A stretch of DNA of 29,348 bases from NCBI GenBank assembly GCA_031367345.1, contig JANLPR010000155.1, positions 1-29,348 of the forward strand. Reading direction: 5' to 3'. The position numbers were made by a program, and so were the translations under genes. The DNA is from JADKIH01 sp031367345. Lineage in GTDB: Bacteria; Bacteroidota; Bacteroidia; AKYH767-A; 2013-40CM-41-45. The notes under the pieces are model-generated. The model was not told where the DNA came from and did no database searches. It saw only the letters and a list, made by a program, of their open reading frames with translations. Of the stretch, positions 1-8,422 are shown piece after piece (position 1 is the stretch's first letter; every line of letters starts with the position of its first letter).

Positions 1-99
1 TGGAATGCTATTATATCAGGCGTTATACTAATAGCTTTAAGTTTTCCAAAAGGAAAAATACTTGAAAAATATGGAACGTTTGATAAGTATATTTTTTAA
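1..99 (+). CDS. C-terminal end of a small SPW-repeat-like membrane protein (partial)
   Basis: Frame 1 is open from the first base to TAA at 97-99 and gives 32 residues. They begin with a Trp-Asn pair followed by a hydrophobic helix (AIISGVILIALSF), then a basic-polar tail PKGKILEKYGTFDKYIF. A short helix introduced by WN and followed by a K/R-rich tail is what I expect at the end of SPW-repeat family membrane proteins of Bacteroidota. The match is by eye on very little sequence, so the family name is tentative. The start lies outside the window. There is no obvious link to the operon that begins about 370 bases downstream. Confidence 0.5.
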   Translation, partial: WNAIISGVILIALSFPKGKILEKYGTFDKYIF

Positions 100-190
100 T
101 GTAAACAAAAGTAAAAACTATTTTATAAAATGATGATGAGAAATTATTACATCTATTCTAATTATTAAAAATTTAATACAAAATAAAATC

Positions 191-415
191 ATGACAATTC
201 AAACAGTTAATCCAACTACAACAAATAAGAATGACGAAAGTGGTCCACAATCTGAGAGCAAACCAATTAAGCATTCAGAAGAAAATATTCCGACTGCTTC
301 TGAGAGTGAATTGAACAAAAAAGTTCAAGACAGTGAGGATGGTGAGGCAGAAATAACTTTTCAAAGAAGATCGCAATTCAAATTAAGCGAAAATAGCAAG
401 AGGAGGTTTCACTAA
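191..415 (+). CDS. Hypothetical hydrophilic 74-residue protein
   Basis: ATG-initiated ORF of 74 codons ending 51 bases before the transketolase ATG, on the same strand. The product is almost free of hydrophobic residues and rich in Ser, Glu, Lys, Asn and Thr (for example SESKPIKHSEENIPTASESE), so it is probably intrinsically disordered. The last 20 residues turn basic (RRSQFKLSENSKRRF). There is no signal peptide, membrane segment or recognisable domain. Position and strand would let it be the first gene of the operon, but the gap to tkt is larger than the gaps inside the operon and I cannot see a promoter that decides this. No family is recognised; a spurious ORF is possible. Confidence 0.4.
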   Translation: MTIQTVNPTTTNKNDESGPQSESKPIKHSEENIPTASESELNKKVQDSEDGEAEITFQRRSQFKLSENSKRRFH

Positions 416-466
416 AATTATTCAAACAAGAATTTTTATAAGCAAAAAATATACTTGGCATCTCTA

Positions 467-2491
467 ATGAATATAAAAGTAAAATCCTTAGAACAAACTG
501 CAATTAATACAGTCAGAGTTCTATCAATTGATGCAGTGCAAAAAGCAAACTCAGGGCATCCCGGCATGCCTATGGGAGCCGCGGCTATGGGGCATGTGCT
601 TTGGGCAGATGCAATGAATTATAATCCGAAAAATCCAAATTGGGCAAACCGCGACCGTTTTGTTTTATCAGCTGGGCATGGTTGTATGTTGCAATACAGT
701 CTACTTTTCTTAACAGGATATGATCTTTCATTAGCTGACCTAAAAAACTTTCGTCAACTGAACAGTAAAACTGCCGGCCATCCGGAATATGGTTTATGTC
801 CCGGAATTGAAGTTACAACCGGACCACTGGGACAAGGTTTTGCAAATGGTGTTGGCTTTGCTATTGCTCAAAAATATTTAGCAGCGCGTTACAACAAACC
901 TGATTTTGAAATTTTTGATTATAACATTTACTGTATATGTAGTGATGGAGATATGATGGAAGGTGTAACTTCAGAAGCCGCTTCTCTTGCGGGTCATTTG
1001 CAATTAGGAAATTTAATTTATTTGTACGATGATAATCACATCTCTATAGAAGGGAAAACTGAAATCACGTTTAACGAAGATGTTGCAAAAAGATTTGGAG
1101 CATATGACTGGCATGTTCAGATTGTTGATGGCGGCAATGATATTGAAGCGATAGCAAATGCAATTAAAAATGCGCAAGCCGAAAAGCAGAAACCTTCGCT
1201 AATAAAAGTGCGAACACACATTGGTTACGGTAGTCCCAATAAAGTAGATAGTGCCAGCGCACACGGTTCTCCATTGGGAGAAGAAGAAGTAAAATTGGTG
1301 AAAGAGGGTTTTGGTTTTGACCCTGAGAAATATTTTGAAGTACCTGAAGAAGTAAAAGAGTTTTATCTCGACAAAGGAAGAAGGGGAATTGAAAAAGAAA
1401 ATAAATGGAATAAACTGTTTTCAGATTACAAAGAAAAATATCCTGAACTGGCTGCTGAATATGGATTGATAAGTAATAATAAATTACCAGATGGATGGAA
1501 AGATAAACTTCCGGTGTTCAAAGCAGGTGATGAAAAAATTGCTACACGAAAAGCATCTGGCAAAGTGCTTAATGTAATTGCTGAGTATCTTCCAAATCTC
1601 ATAGGAGGTTCTGCGGATCTTTCTCCTTCAACAGATACAGAACTTACAAACTACAAATCATTCAATGCATATAATTATGGTGGACGCAATTTTCATTTCG
1701 GAATAAGAGAACATTCAATGGGTGCTATTTTAAATGGAATGGCTTTAACAAAAGGCATTATTCCTTATGGTGCTACATTTTTTATTTTCTCGGAATACAT
1801 GCGACCGCCTATTCGCCTAGCGGCAATTATGAAAATCCGTCCGATACTTATTTACACACATGATAGTATTGGTTTGGGAGAAGACGGAACTACACATCAG
1901 CCCATTGAACAATTAATCTCATTGAGGTCTATACCCAACATAACCGTTATTCGCCCTGCTGATGCAAATGAAACTGTTCACGCTTGGCGTGTTGCTCTTG
2001 AGCATACTGATGGACCAGTACTCATAGTTTTAACACGACAAGGACTTCCGGTAATTGACCAGGATAAATTCACTAAAGCAAAAGAATTGGAAAAAGGCGC
2101 TTACATACTTTCAGATTCTGAAACAGAAGCACAACTTATTTTAATTGGCACTGGTTCTGAAGTTTCATTAGTGATTGAAGCACAGAAAATATTGAAAGAA
2201 GAAAATATTGCAGCACGTGTAGTAAGCATGCCATCTTGGGAGTTGTTTGAAAAACAAGATGAAGCATATAAAGAAAAAGTGTTGCCATCAAAATTAAAAA
2301 AACGTCTCGCTGTCGAAGCCGGATCAACATTGGGCTGGCATAAATATGTTACGGATGAAGGAGATGTTCTTGGCATTGACACATTTGGACATTCAGCACC
2401 GGCTGAAGAATTATTTAAATTATTTGGATTTACAGTTGAGAACGTATTGAAAAAGGCAAAAGCCGTACTCAATAAAAAAACTATAAAATGA
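467..2491 (+). CDS. tkt: Transketolase
   Basis: Thiamine-diphosphate enzyme that moves two-carbon ketol units between pentose, heptulose, tetrose and hexose phosphates in the non-oxidative pentose phosphate pathway. It is full length (674 residues, close to the roughly 660 of single-chain bacterial transketolases). Visible motifs are NSGHPGMPMGAA near the N-terminus, the TPP/Mg site CSDGDMMEGVTSEAASLAGH, the Pyr-domain segment GIREHSMGAILNGMAL with the catalytic Glu, the stretch THDSIGLGEDGTTHQPIEQL, and a C-terminal domain with GTGSEVSLV. I start at ATG 467 rather than TTG 455 because family alignment begins around this Met and the four extra residues add nothing. The stop TGA overlaps the rpiB ATG (ATGA), implying translational coupling. 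It is the first enzyme gene of the operon. Confidence 0.97.
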   Translation: MNIKVKSLEQTAINTVRVLSIDAVQKANSGHPGMPMGAAAMGHVLWADAMNYNPKNPNWANRDRFVLSAGHGCMLQYSLLFLTGYDLSLADLKNFRQLNSKTAGHPEYGLCPGIEVTTGPLGQGFANGVGFAIAQKYLAARYNKPDFEIFDYNIYCICSDGDMMEGVTSEAASLAGHLQLGNLIYLYDDNHISIEGKTEITFNEDVAKRFGAYDWHVQIVDGGNDIEAIANAIKNAQAEKQKPSLIKVRTHIGYGSPNKVDSASAHGSPLGEEEVKLVKEGFGFDPEKYFEVPEEVKEFYLDKGRRGIEKENKWNKLFSDYKEKYPELAAEYGLISNNKLPDGWKDKLPVFKAGDEKIATRKASGKVLNVIAEYLPNLIGGSADLSPSTDTELTNYKSFNAYNYGGRNFHFGIREHSMGAILNGMALTKGIIPYGATFFIFSEYMRPPIRLAAIMKIRPILIYTHDSIGLGEDGTTHQPIEQLISLRSIPNITVIRPADANETVHAWRVALEHTDGPVLIVLTRQGLPVIDQDKFTKAKELEKGAYILSDSETEAQLILIGTGSEVSLVIEAQKILKEENIAARVVSMPSWELFEKQDEAYKEKVLPSKLKKRLAVEAGSTLGWHKYVTDEGDVLGIDTFGHSAPAEELFKLFGFTVENVLKKAKAVLNKKTIK

Positions 2492-2934
2492 AAATTGGAA
2501 TTGCAGCTGACCATGGAGGATTTGATTTGAAAAATATTATTCATGAATTCCTGAAAAAACAGGGATTTGAAGTTATTGATTTTGGGGCAACGGTTCTGGA
2601 TGATAAAGATGATTATCCTGATTTTGTAATTCCACTTGCAAAAGCAGTTGCTGCAAATAAGGTGGAACGTGGTATTGCTATTTGCGGTAGCGGTGTAGGC
2701 GCGTCAATAGCTGCAAATAAGATTGCTAGAGTAAGGGCGGCTTTGATTAACGATTATTTTTCGGCACACCAAGGAGTTGAAGATGATGATATGAATGTTA
2801 TTTGTCTAGGAGGACATGTTTCCGGCTTTGCAGCAGCAAAGGAGTTTGTCACAGCTTTTTTGAATGCAAAATTTTCAGGTACAGAACGACATATAAGACG
2901 ATTAAAAAAAATTAATCAGTTAGAAAAAAATTAA
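2488..2934 (+). CDS. rpiB: Ribose-5-phosphate isomerase B
   Basis: Interconverts ribose-5-phosphate and ribulose-5-phosphate (LacAB/RpiB family). The 148-residue length is typical. The N-terminus MKIGIAADHGG is the phosphate-binding start of the family (D8, H9). C66 in ICGSGVGASIAANK is the expected catalytic base, and HQGVEDDDMNVICLGGHVSG is the conserved C-terminal block in the variant form carrying HQGVEDDD rather than the E. coli HN. The start overlaps the tkt stop by four bases and tal follows 13 bases later, so it sits inside the pentose phosphate operon. No RpiA is present in the window; ribulose-phosphate epimerase is also absent. Confidence 0.95.
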   Translation: MKIGIAADHGGFDLKNIIHEFLKKQGFEVIDFGATVLDDKDDYPDFVIPLAKAVAANKVERGIAICGSGVGASIAANKIARVRAALINDYFSAHQGVEDDDMNVICLGGHVSGFAAAKEFVTAFLNAKFSGTERHIRRLKKINQLEKN

Positions 2935-2947
2935 ACAAAAACATGCC

Positions 2948-4048
2948 ATGGAACTAAATAAAGTAAAACGCATTCATGAGTTTGGTCAAAGCATCTGGCT
3001 TGATTTCTTTGACAGGAAAATTATGAACAACGGTGATTTAAAAAAGTTGATAGATGAGGATGGTATCAGGGGCGTTACTTCTAATCCGGAAATTTTTGAA
3101 AAGGCCATCAGCGCCAGCGATGATTATAATATAGACATTAGTGAGCTCTCACATAGTAGGAAAAATAACGATGAAATATTTTATGCAATTGCTGTAAAAG
3201 ATATTCAGCGTGCAGCCGATTTTTTTAAACCTATTTACGATGGGATTGAAGGTGAAGATGGTTTTGTGAGTCTAGAAGTGTCACCACACCTTGCCCGTGA
3301 TACCGACGGTACCATAAAGCAAGCAAGAGAATTATGGAAGGCTGTTGATCGTAAAAATGTAATGATTAAAATTCCCGGAACTGCAGAAGGGTTACCTGCC
3401 ATCCGCAAGTGCATCAGCGAAGGGATTAATGTAAACGTAACCTTGTTGTTTGGTTTGCCACGATACCGAGAAGTAACAGATGCTTTCATGTCCGGTCTAG
3501 AGGATCGAGTAAAATCCAATTTGCCAATCGATGAAATTGCATCAGTAGCCAGTTTTTTTCTCAGTCGTATTGATGTGAAGATAGATCCGATCCTGGAGGA
3601 AAAAGGGCTTAGTAGCCTAACAGGTCAAGTGGCTATTTCTTCCGCAAAAAAAGCATATCAAATATACAAGAGCGTTTTTAATTTCAGACGATTTCAGGCA
3701 CTTGAAGATAAAGGTGCAAAACGTCAACGTGTATTGTGGGCAAGTACAAGCAGTAAAAACCCTATCTTTAGTGATACAAAATATGTGGAGGAATTAATTG
3801 GACCCGAAACTATAAATACTATTCCATTGAAAACGTTAGAAGCTTTTCGTGATCACGGAAATGCACAAAACTGTTTGGAAGACGATATAGATAAAGCTGA
3901 ACATGTATTGGAGCAATTAATAAAGAACGGAATTAATATAGATGCTATTACGCAGAAGCTCGAAGATGAAGGAATTGAGAAGTTTAATAAACCTTACGAC
4001 AAAATAATGAAAGCAATTGAAATGCAAAAACAAAAAATAATCTCATAA
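2948..4048 (+). CDS. tal: Transaldolase (long, mycobacterial/cyanobacterial-type)
   Basis: Transfers dihydroxyacetone units between sedoheptulose-7-phosphate and glyceraldehyde-3-phosphate. At 366 residues it belongs to the longer transaldolase class (as in actinobacteria and cyanobacteria) rather than the roughly 317-residue TalB class. Evidence includes DGIRGVTSNPEIFEKAIS near the N-terminus, SLEVSPHLARDT, the Schiff-base lysine K141 in VMIKIPGTAEGLPAI, NVTLLFGLPRY, VASFFLSRIDVKID, and the C-terminal block RVLWASTSSKNP followed by LIGPETINTIPLKTLEAF. The start Met is followed by ELNKVKRIHEFGQSIWLD, the usual family opening. It lies between rpiB and the HAD gene with gaps of 13 and 1 bases. 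Confidence 0.95.
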   Translation: MELNKVKRIHEFGQSIWLDFFDRKIMNNGDLKKLIDEDGIRGVTSNPEIFEKAISASDDYNIDISELSHSRKNNDEIFYAIAVKDIQRAADFFKPIYDGIEGEDGFVSLEVSPHLARDTDGTIKQARELWKAVDRKNVMIKIPGTAEGLPAIRKCISEGINVNVTLLFGLPRYREVTDAFMSGLEDRVKSNLPIDEIASVASFFLSRIDVKIDPILEEKGLSSLTGQVAISSAKKAYQIYKSVFNFRRFQALEDKGAKRQRVLWASTSSKNPIFSDTKYVEELIGPETINTIPLKTLEAFRDHGNAQNCLEDDIDKAEHVLEQLIKNGINIDAITQKLEDEGIEKFNKPYDKIMKAIEMQKQKIIS

Positions 4049-4049
4049 A

Positions 4050-4691
4050 ATGAGCAGCACGAAAACATCAGAGATCAGAGTCGTTTTTTTTGATATTGGG
4101 GGTGTACTTTTAAGCAATGGCTGGGGACATCTGTCAAGACAAAAAGCAGCAAAAAAATTCAATCTGAAATATGAAGAGATGGAAGTACTGCATAATTTTA
4201 TTTTTAATGTTTATGAGATTGGAAAAATTACATTAGATGAATATTTAGACACTGTGGTATATAATCATCCACGCGATTTTACGAGAGAAGATTTTAAAAC
4301 GTTTATGTTTGCTCAGTCAGTTGAGTTGCCGGATATGCTGCCCTGGCTTAAAGAGTGGAAAAAGAAGAATCGCAGGATAAAAATTATTTCCATCAATAAC
4401 GAAGGAAAAGAACTCAATGAATACCGCATTAAGAAGTTTAGCTTGCACGATTGTTTTGATGCATTTGTTTCTTCTTGTCACATAGGCAGACGCAAACCTG
4501 ATCCGGGTATTTTTCATTTGGCATTGTCTATTGCACAGGTACAACCTGAACAATGTGCCTATTTTGATGACCGACTGATGTTAGCAGAGTCGGCTCTCAA
4601 GTTGGGCATTTACAGCTTTCATCATCGGGATTTTGAAACGACAAAAATTATTCTCGAAGGCCTTGTTAACGAAAAAAAAAATACTAATTAA
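4050..4691 (+). CDS. HAD-superfamily hydrolase (subfamily IA, YihX-like)
   Basis: Haloacid-dehalogenase-fold phosphohydrolase of 213 residues. Motif I is VVFFDIGGVLL with nucleophile D15; the residue two places on, usually the acid/base Asp, is Gly17, which is frequent in the FDxGGV branch of subfamily IA variant 3. Motif II is IISINNEG, motif III is GRRKPDPGIF (Lys), and motif IV is YFDDRLMLAESALKLGI. A helical cap lies between motifs I and II. E. coli YihX, with the same architecture, is an alpha-glucose-1-phosphate phosphatase, so a sugar-phosphate substrate drawn from the neighbouring pathway is plausible but unproven. It starts 1 base after tal and ends 1 base before gnd, so it is clearly co-transcribed. 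Confidence 0.85.
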   Translation: MSSTKTSEIRVVFFDIGGVLLSNGWGHLSRQKAAKKFNLKYEEMEVLHNFIFNVYEIGKITLDEYLDTVVYNHPRDFTREDFKTFMFAQSVELPDMLPWLKEWKKKNRRIKIISINNEGKELNEYRIKKFSLHDCFDAFVSSCHIGRRKPDPGIFHLALSIAQVQPEQCAYFDDRLMLAESALKLGIYSFHHRDFETTKIILEGLVNEKKNTN

Positions 4692-4692
4692 A

Positions 4693-6135
4693 ATGAAAGA
4701 AGAAAATCAATATGGTTTCGGAATGATCGGACTGGGAACGATGGGACGGAATTTATTGCTTAATATGGTTGATCACGGTTATGTTGTTGCAGGATACGAT
4801 AGAGATGCAAAACAAGTTGCCGTTTTAAATATGCTTGGCAATGAAAAATCATTGAAAGGGTTTAATGAGCTTGAAGAATTCATTCAGATCTTACAAAGTC
4901 CCCGCACTATTATGATGCTGGTGCCTGCAGGTAAAATTGTAGACGATGTAATTACAGAATTGTTGCCACTTTTGGATAAAGGAGACATCATAATTGATGG
5001 AGGTAATTCACATTTTACTGATACGGACAGGCGTTACAAAGATTTGGAAGAAAAGGGATTTCATTTTATTGGTATGGGCGTTTCAGGTGGTGAAGAAGGA
5101 GCACGCAATGGTCCGAGCATGATGCCGGGTGGAGATAAAGAAATTTATAAGCAGGTTAAAAATATTTTTGAAGCCATAGCAGCAAAAGTAGATGGTGAAC
5201 CTTGCGTAACTTACATTGGTCCGGGTGCAGCAGGGCATTTTGTAAAAATGGTTCACAATGGGATTGAATATGCATTGATGCAATTGATTGCAGAAACTTA
5301 TCAGCTTTTAAAAAACGGATTGCAACTTGATAACAATGTTATTCAATCTATTTTCAAAAAATGGAACGAAGGAAGATTGCAATCATTTTTGATGGAGATA
5401 ACCAGCGATATTTTCTCATATAAGAATCCTGGTATTGATCATTTATTGTTAGACGATATTAAAGATGAGGCAAAATCTAAAGGAACGGGTAAGTGGACAT
5501 CTCAAGTTGCAATGGATTTGCAATTGCCAATTCCTGTTATTGATATAGCCGTCTGCATGCGCGATTTATCAAAGTACAAATTATTACGAAAAGAGATAGC
5601 ATCAATATACGATGACAAGAAATATACTTTACCAATAACAAGTAATACAAATGAATACTTGGTAAAATTAGAACAAGCATTTTATTTCTGTATGGTTACT
5701 ACGTACGCTCAAGGAATGCATTTACTTTTTAATGCATCACATAATTATAATTACAAATTAAAACTTTCAGAGATTGCAAAAATATGGCGAGGAGGTTGTA
5801 TTATCAGATCCTCGTTTTTAGAAAATATTTATAATGCATATAATAAAAACGAACTGTTAGAACATTTGCTGACGGATGAAATAATTCAATCGCTGGTAAA
5901 AGAAACAATACCTTCAATTCGCGAAGTTGTTTCGAGTTCAGTAACTAGTGGTATAGCAATACCTGCATTTTCTGCATCACTGAGTTATTTTGATTCGATA
6001 AGAAATGAGCACATGCCTTCTAATCTTATACAAGCGCAACGCGATTTTTTTGGCGCGCATACATATGAACTCATTGGAAAGGAAGGCGTTTTTCATACTG
6101 ATTGGATGAGTGGTTTAAATGATGTCAGTAAATAA
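4693..6135 (+). CDS. gnd: 6-phosphogluconate dehydrogenase, decarboxylating
   Basis: Oxidises 6-phosphogluconate to ribulose-5-phosphate and CO2. The protein is 480 residues, normal for the long class. Motifs seen are the Rossmann GLGTMG (G13-G18), GGNSHFTDT, GMGVSGGEEGARNGPSMMPG, the catalytic Lys185 and Glu192 in HFVKMVHNGIEY, GKGTGKWT, WRGGCIIRS, and the C-terminal QAQRDFFGAHTYE. I chose ATG 4693, one base after the HAD stop, over an in-frame ATG 60 bases upstream that would overlap the HAD gene and add a basic, non-conserved extension. The end of beta-strand 2 reads YDRD (35-38) where the E. coli enzyme has FNRS, so the NADP preference cannot be assumed. zwf follows after 11 bases. Confidence 0.96.
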   Translation: MKEENQYGFGMIGLGTMGRNLLLNMVDHGYVVAGYDRDAKQVAVLNMLGNEKSLKGFNELEEFIQILQSPRTIMMLVPAGKIVDDVITELLPLLDKGDIIIDGGNSHFTDTDRRYKDLEEKGFHFIGMGVSGGEEGARNGPSMMPGGDKEIYKQVKNIFEAIAAKVDGEPCVTYIGPGAAGHFVKMVHNGIEYALMQLIAETYQLLKNGLQLDNNVIQSIFKKWNEGRLQSFLMEITSDIFSYKNPGIDHLLLDDIKDEAKSKGTGKWTSQVAMDLQLPIPVIDIAVCMRDLSKYKLLRKEIASIYDDKKYTLPITSNTNEYLVKLEQAFYFCMVTTYAQGMHLLFNASHNYNYKLKLSEIAKIWRGGCIIRSSFLENIYNAYNKNELLEHLLTDEIIQSLVKETIPSIREVVSSSVTSGIAIPAFSASLSYFDSIRNEHMPSNLIQAQRDFFGAHTYELIGKEGVFHTDWMSGLNDVSK

Positions 6136-6146
6136 AATAATTTACC

Positions 6147-7664
6147 ATGAATGAAAACATTAAATCGCAACCTTATATCATCGTATTGTTTGGAGCTACC
6201 GGCGACCTCACAACACGGAAGATCATTCCCGCATTGTACAATTTGTTTTTGGATAACTGGCTGCCGGATCAATTTTTAATTTTTGGCAATGGTAGAAGCC
6301 AGATGAGTGACAAAGAATTTCGCGATAAACTATTAGATGGAGTAAATAAATTTTCACGCAAAGGGAAAGCTAAAATAGGTAAATGGACAGAATTTTCTTC
6401 ACATATTTTTTACTACACTGCTGATATTAATAATACAGATACCTATAAAGAGCTTGGTGTAAGAATACAACATCACCAAAATGAATTGAAAAAAGAAGCG
6501 CATTTGATTTATTATCTTGCTGTGCCTCCGCAATATTTTGGGGTAATCACAGAAAACATTTCGAAAAATAAACTTGCGGAAAATCCTGATACAACCCGGA
6601 TAGTAATTGAAAAACCATTTGGTCACGATCTTGAATCATCGAAAGTATTAAATAAACAATTGTCTTGCCACTTTCATGAAAAACAAATTTATAGAATTGA
6701 CCATTATCTCGGTAAAGAAACAGTTCAAAACATCATGGCTTTCCGATTTGGAAATGCGATTCTAGAACCATTATGGAATAGAAATTATATTGAACACATT
6801 CAAATTTCCGTTCTCGAGAAATTAGGAGTCGAAGGACGAGGCGATTATTATGAAGGTGCCGGTGCTTTGCGTGATATGATACAGAATCATTTATTACAAC
6901 TGCTTTGTTTTATAGCAATGGAAACGCCAATTAATTTCAGTGCCGATGAAGTGAGAAATCGCAAATTGGATGTGTTGAAGGCGATGCGCAAATTTTCACC
7001 TGAAGATATCCGCAAAAGTGCTGTTAGAGGTCAGTACAGTAGCGGCTGGATGGAGGGTAAAAAAGTTCCAGGCTACAGAGAAGAACAAAAAGTAGATTCA
7101 GAATCTAATACAGAAACATTTGCTGCTGTAAAAATTTTTGTAGATAACTGGCGCTGGCATGGAGTGCCGTTTTATGTGCGATCAGGCAAACGAATGCACC
7201 AAACATCTTCTTCAATTGCAATTCAGTTTCGTGATGTTCCTCATTTTGTATTTCCGGCAGAAGCTACAGATAACTGGCAACAAAACAGGTTAATCATTAA
7301 TATACAACCGGAGATGAGCATTCGACTTCAGTTGCAGGCAAAACGACCCGGCCTTGACATGGTGCTTAATACCATTAATATGGTTTTTGATTATAATGCT
7401 GCCTCAGTAAATGAAACTCCGGAAGCATACGAAACACTTTTACTGGAGATTATGGAAGGCGATCAGACATTATTCATGCGAGCCGACCAAGTAGAAGCAG
7501 CATGGGAAATATTAATGCCAATATTGAATTCATGGCAATCGAAAAAAAGTGTGAACTTCCCTAACTATTCTGCTGATTCGTGGGGGCCGGAAAATTCTGA
7601 GGCATTAATTGCTCAGGATGGCTTTCATTGGTTTACTATGCCCGACGAAATTAATAAAAAGTAA
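6147..7664 (+). CDS. zwf: Glucose-6-phosphate 1-dehydrogenase
   Basis: First oxidative step of the pentose phosphate pathway, from glucose-6-phosphate to 6-phosphogluconolactone. 505 residues, standard length. The nucleotide fold opens with FGATGDLTTRKIIPALYNLF; an Arg in GNGRSQMSD lies at the place where NADP-using homologues carry a phosphate-contacting Arg. The signature RIDHYLGKETVQN holds the substrate-phosphate His186, and GALRDMIQNHLLQ holds the catalytic-base candidate His248. Further conserved blocks are EKPFGHDLESSK, VPFYVRSGKRM and LLLEIMEGDQTLFMRADQVE. The gap to gnd is 11 bases and to pgl 2 bases. Confidence 0.97.
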   Translation: MNENIKSQPYIIVLFGATGDLTTRKIIPALYNLFLDNWLPDQFLIFGNGRSQMSDKEFRDKLLDGVNKFSRKGKAKIGKWTEFSSHIFYYTADINNTDTYKELGVRIQHHQNELKKEAHLIYYLAVPPQYFGVITENISKNKLAENPDTTRIVIEKPFGHDLESSKVLNKQLSCHFHEKQIYRIDHYLGKETVQNIMAFRFGNAILEPLWNRNYIEHIQISVLEKLGVEGRGDYYEGAGALRDMIQNHLLQLLCFIAMETPINFSADEVRNRKLDVLKAMRKFSPEDIRKSAVRGQYSSGWMEGKKVPGYREEQKVDSESNTETFAAVKIFVDNWRWHGVPFYVRSGKRMHQTSSSIAIQFRDVPHFVFPAEATDNWQQNRLIINIQPEMSIRLQLQAKRPGLDMVLNTINMVFDYNAASVNETPEAYETLLLEIMEGDQTLFMRADQVEAAWEILMPILNSWQSKKSVNFPNYSADSWGPENSEALIAQDGFHWFTMPDEINKK

Positions 7665-7666
7665 AG

Positions 7667-8422
7667 ATGACGATTAAAATTTATAAAACTGTGGTAGAAC
7701 AGATACAAGCATTGGCTGATCATGTTATAATGATTGCACAGAATGTAATTACAACAAATGGTGAATTCAACATTGCTTTGGCAGGTGGTAATTCACCTAA
7801 AGAATTATACGAGCTATTAGCAACTGATGAATATCAAAAAAAAATTGATTGGAGCAAAGTAAATTTTTTCTTTGGCGATGAACGTTATGTTCCGGCTGAT
7901 GATGCGCAAAGAAATTCATGGATGGTTCAAAAATATTTATTTGAACATTTGAATATTTCTTCATCACAAATTTTTAAAGTTGATACTTCACTTCCTCCTG
8001 AGCAAGCAGCGAAAAAATATGATGAAACAATTACGACTCACTTCAAACAATTGCCTGTTCGTTTTGATTTGATGTTGTTAGGTCTTGGTGATAACTCACA
8101 CACTGCATCTTTATTTCCGTTTACTTCAGTGCTAAGTGAGAAATATCCAACAGTAAAAGCAATATTTATTAAAGAGCAAAACAGTTACAGGATTACAATG
8201 ACTGCACCGCTCATCAACCAATCGCAGCATATTGCATTCCTGGTTTATGGAAAAGAAAAAGCAGAAGCAGTTTATCACGTTTTGAAAGATGTGCGCAATG
8301 CAGAGAAGTATCCTGCACAACTTATCAATCCGGATGCCGGAGAATTGCAGTGGTTTTTAGATAACGACGCTGCACTTCTTTTAAATATAGATCCATTAAA
8401 TGTTAATCACAAAGCGCTATGA
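7667..8422 (+). CDS. pgl: 6-phosphogluconolactonase
   Basis: Hydrolyses 6-phosphogluconolactone, linking zwf and gnd. 251 residues, of the SugarP-isomerase (NagB/DevB) fold. Seen are the phosphate loop NIALAGGNSPKELYELL, FFFGDERYVPADDAQRNSWM, and LGLGDNSHTASLFPF with the catalytic His145. In this last block the usual GxDGHT is DNSHT: Asp142 and His145 are kept but Gly is replaced by Ser. The gene begins 2 bases after zwf and its TGA overlaps the pgi ATG. The order zwf-pgl is common and supports the assignment. Confidence 0.94.
   Translation: MTIKIYKTVVEQIQALADHVIMIAQNVITTNGEFNIALAGGNSPKELYELLATDEYQKKIDWSKVNFFFGDERYVPADDAQRNSWMVQKYLFEHLNISSSQIFKVDTSLPPEQAAKKYDETITTHFKQLPVRFDLMLLGLGDNSHTASLFPFTSVLSEKYPTVKAIFIKEQNSYRITMTAPLINQSQHIAFLVYGKEKAEAVYHVLKDVRNAEKYPAQLINPDAGELQWFLDNDAALLLNIDPLNVNHKAL

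Noticed and set aside
2101..2544. 147-codon minus-strand ORF over the tkt/rpiB junction
   Set aside because: It is antisense to two well-conserved enzyme genes and has no domain features. The same holds for the other antisense ORFs at 3235-3519, 4317-4553, 8731-8985, 14108-14401 and 19450-19825.
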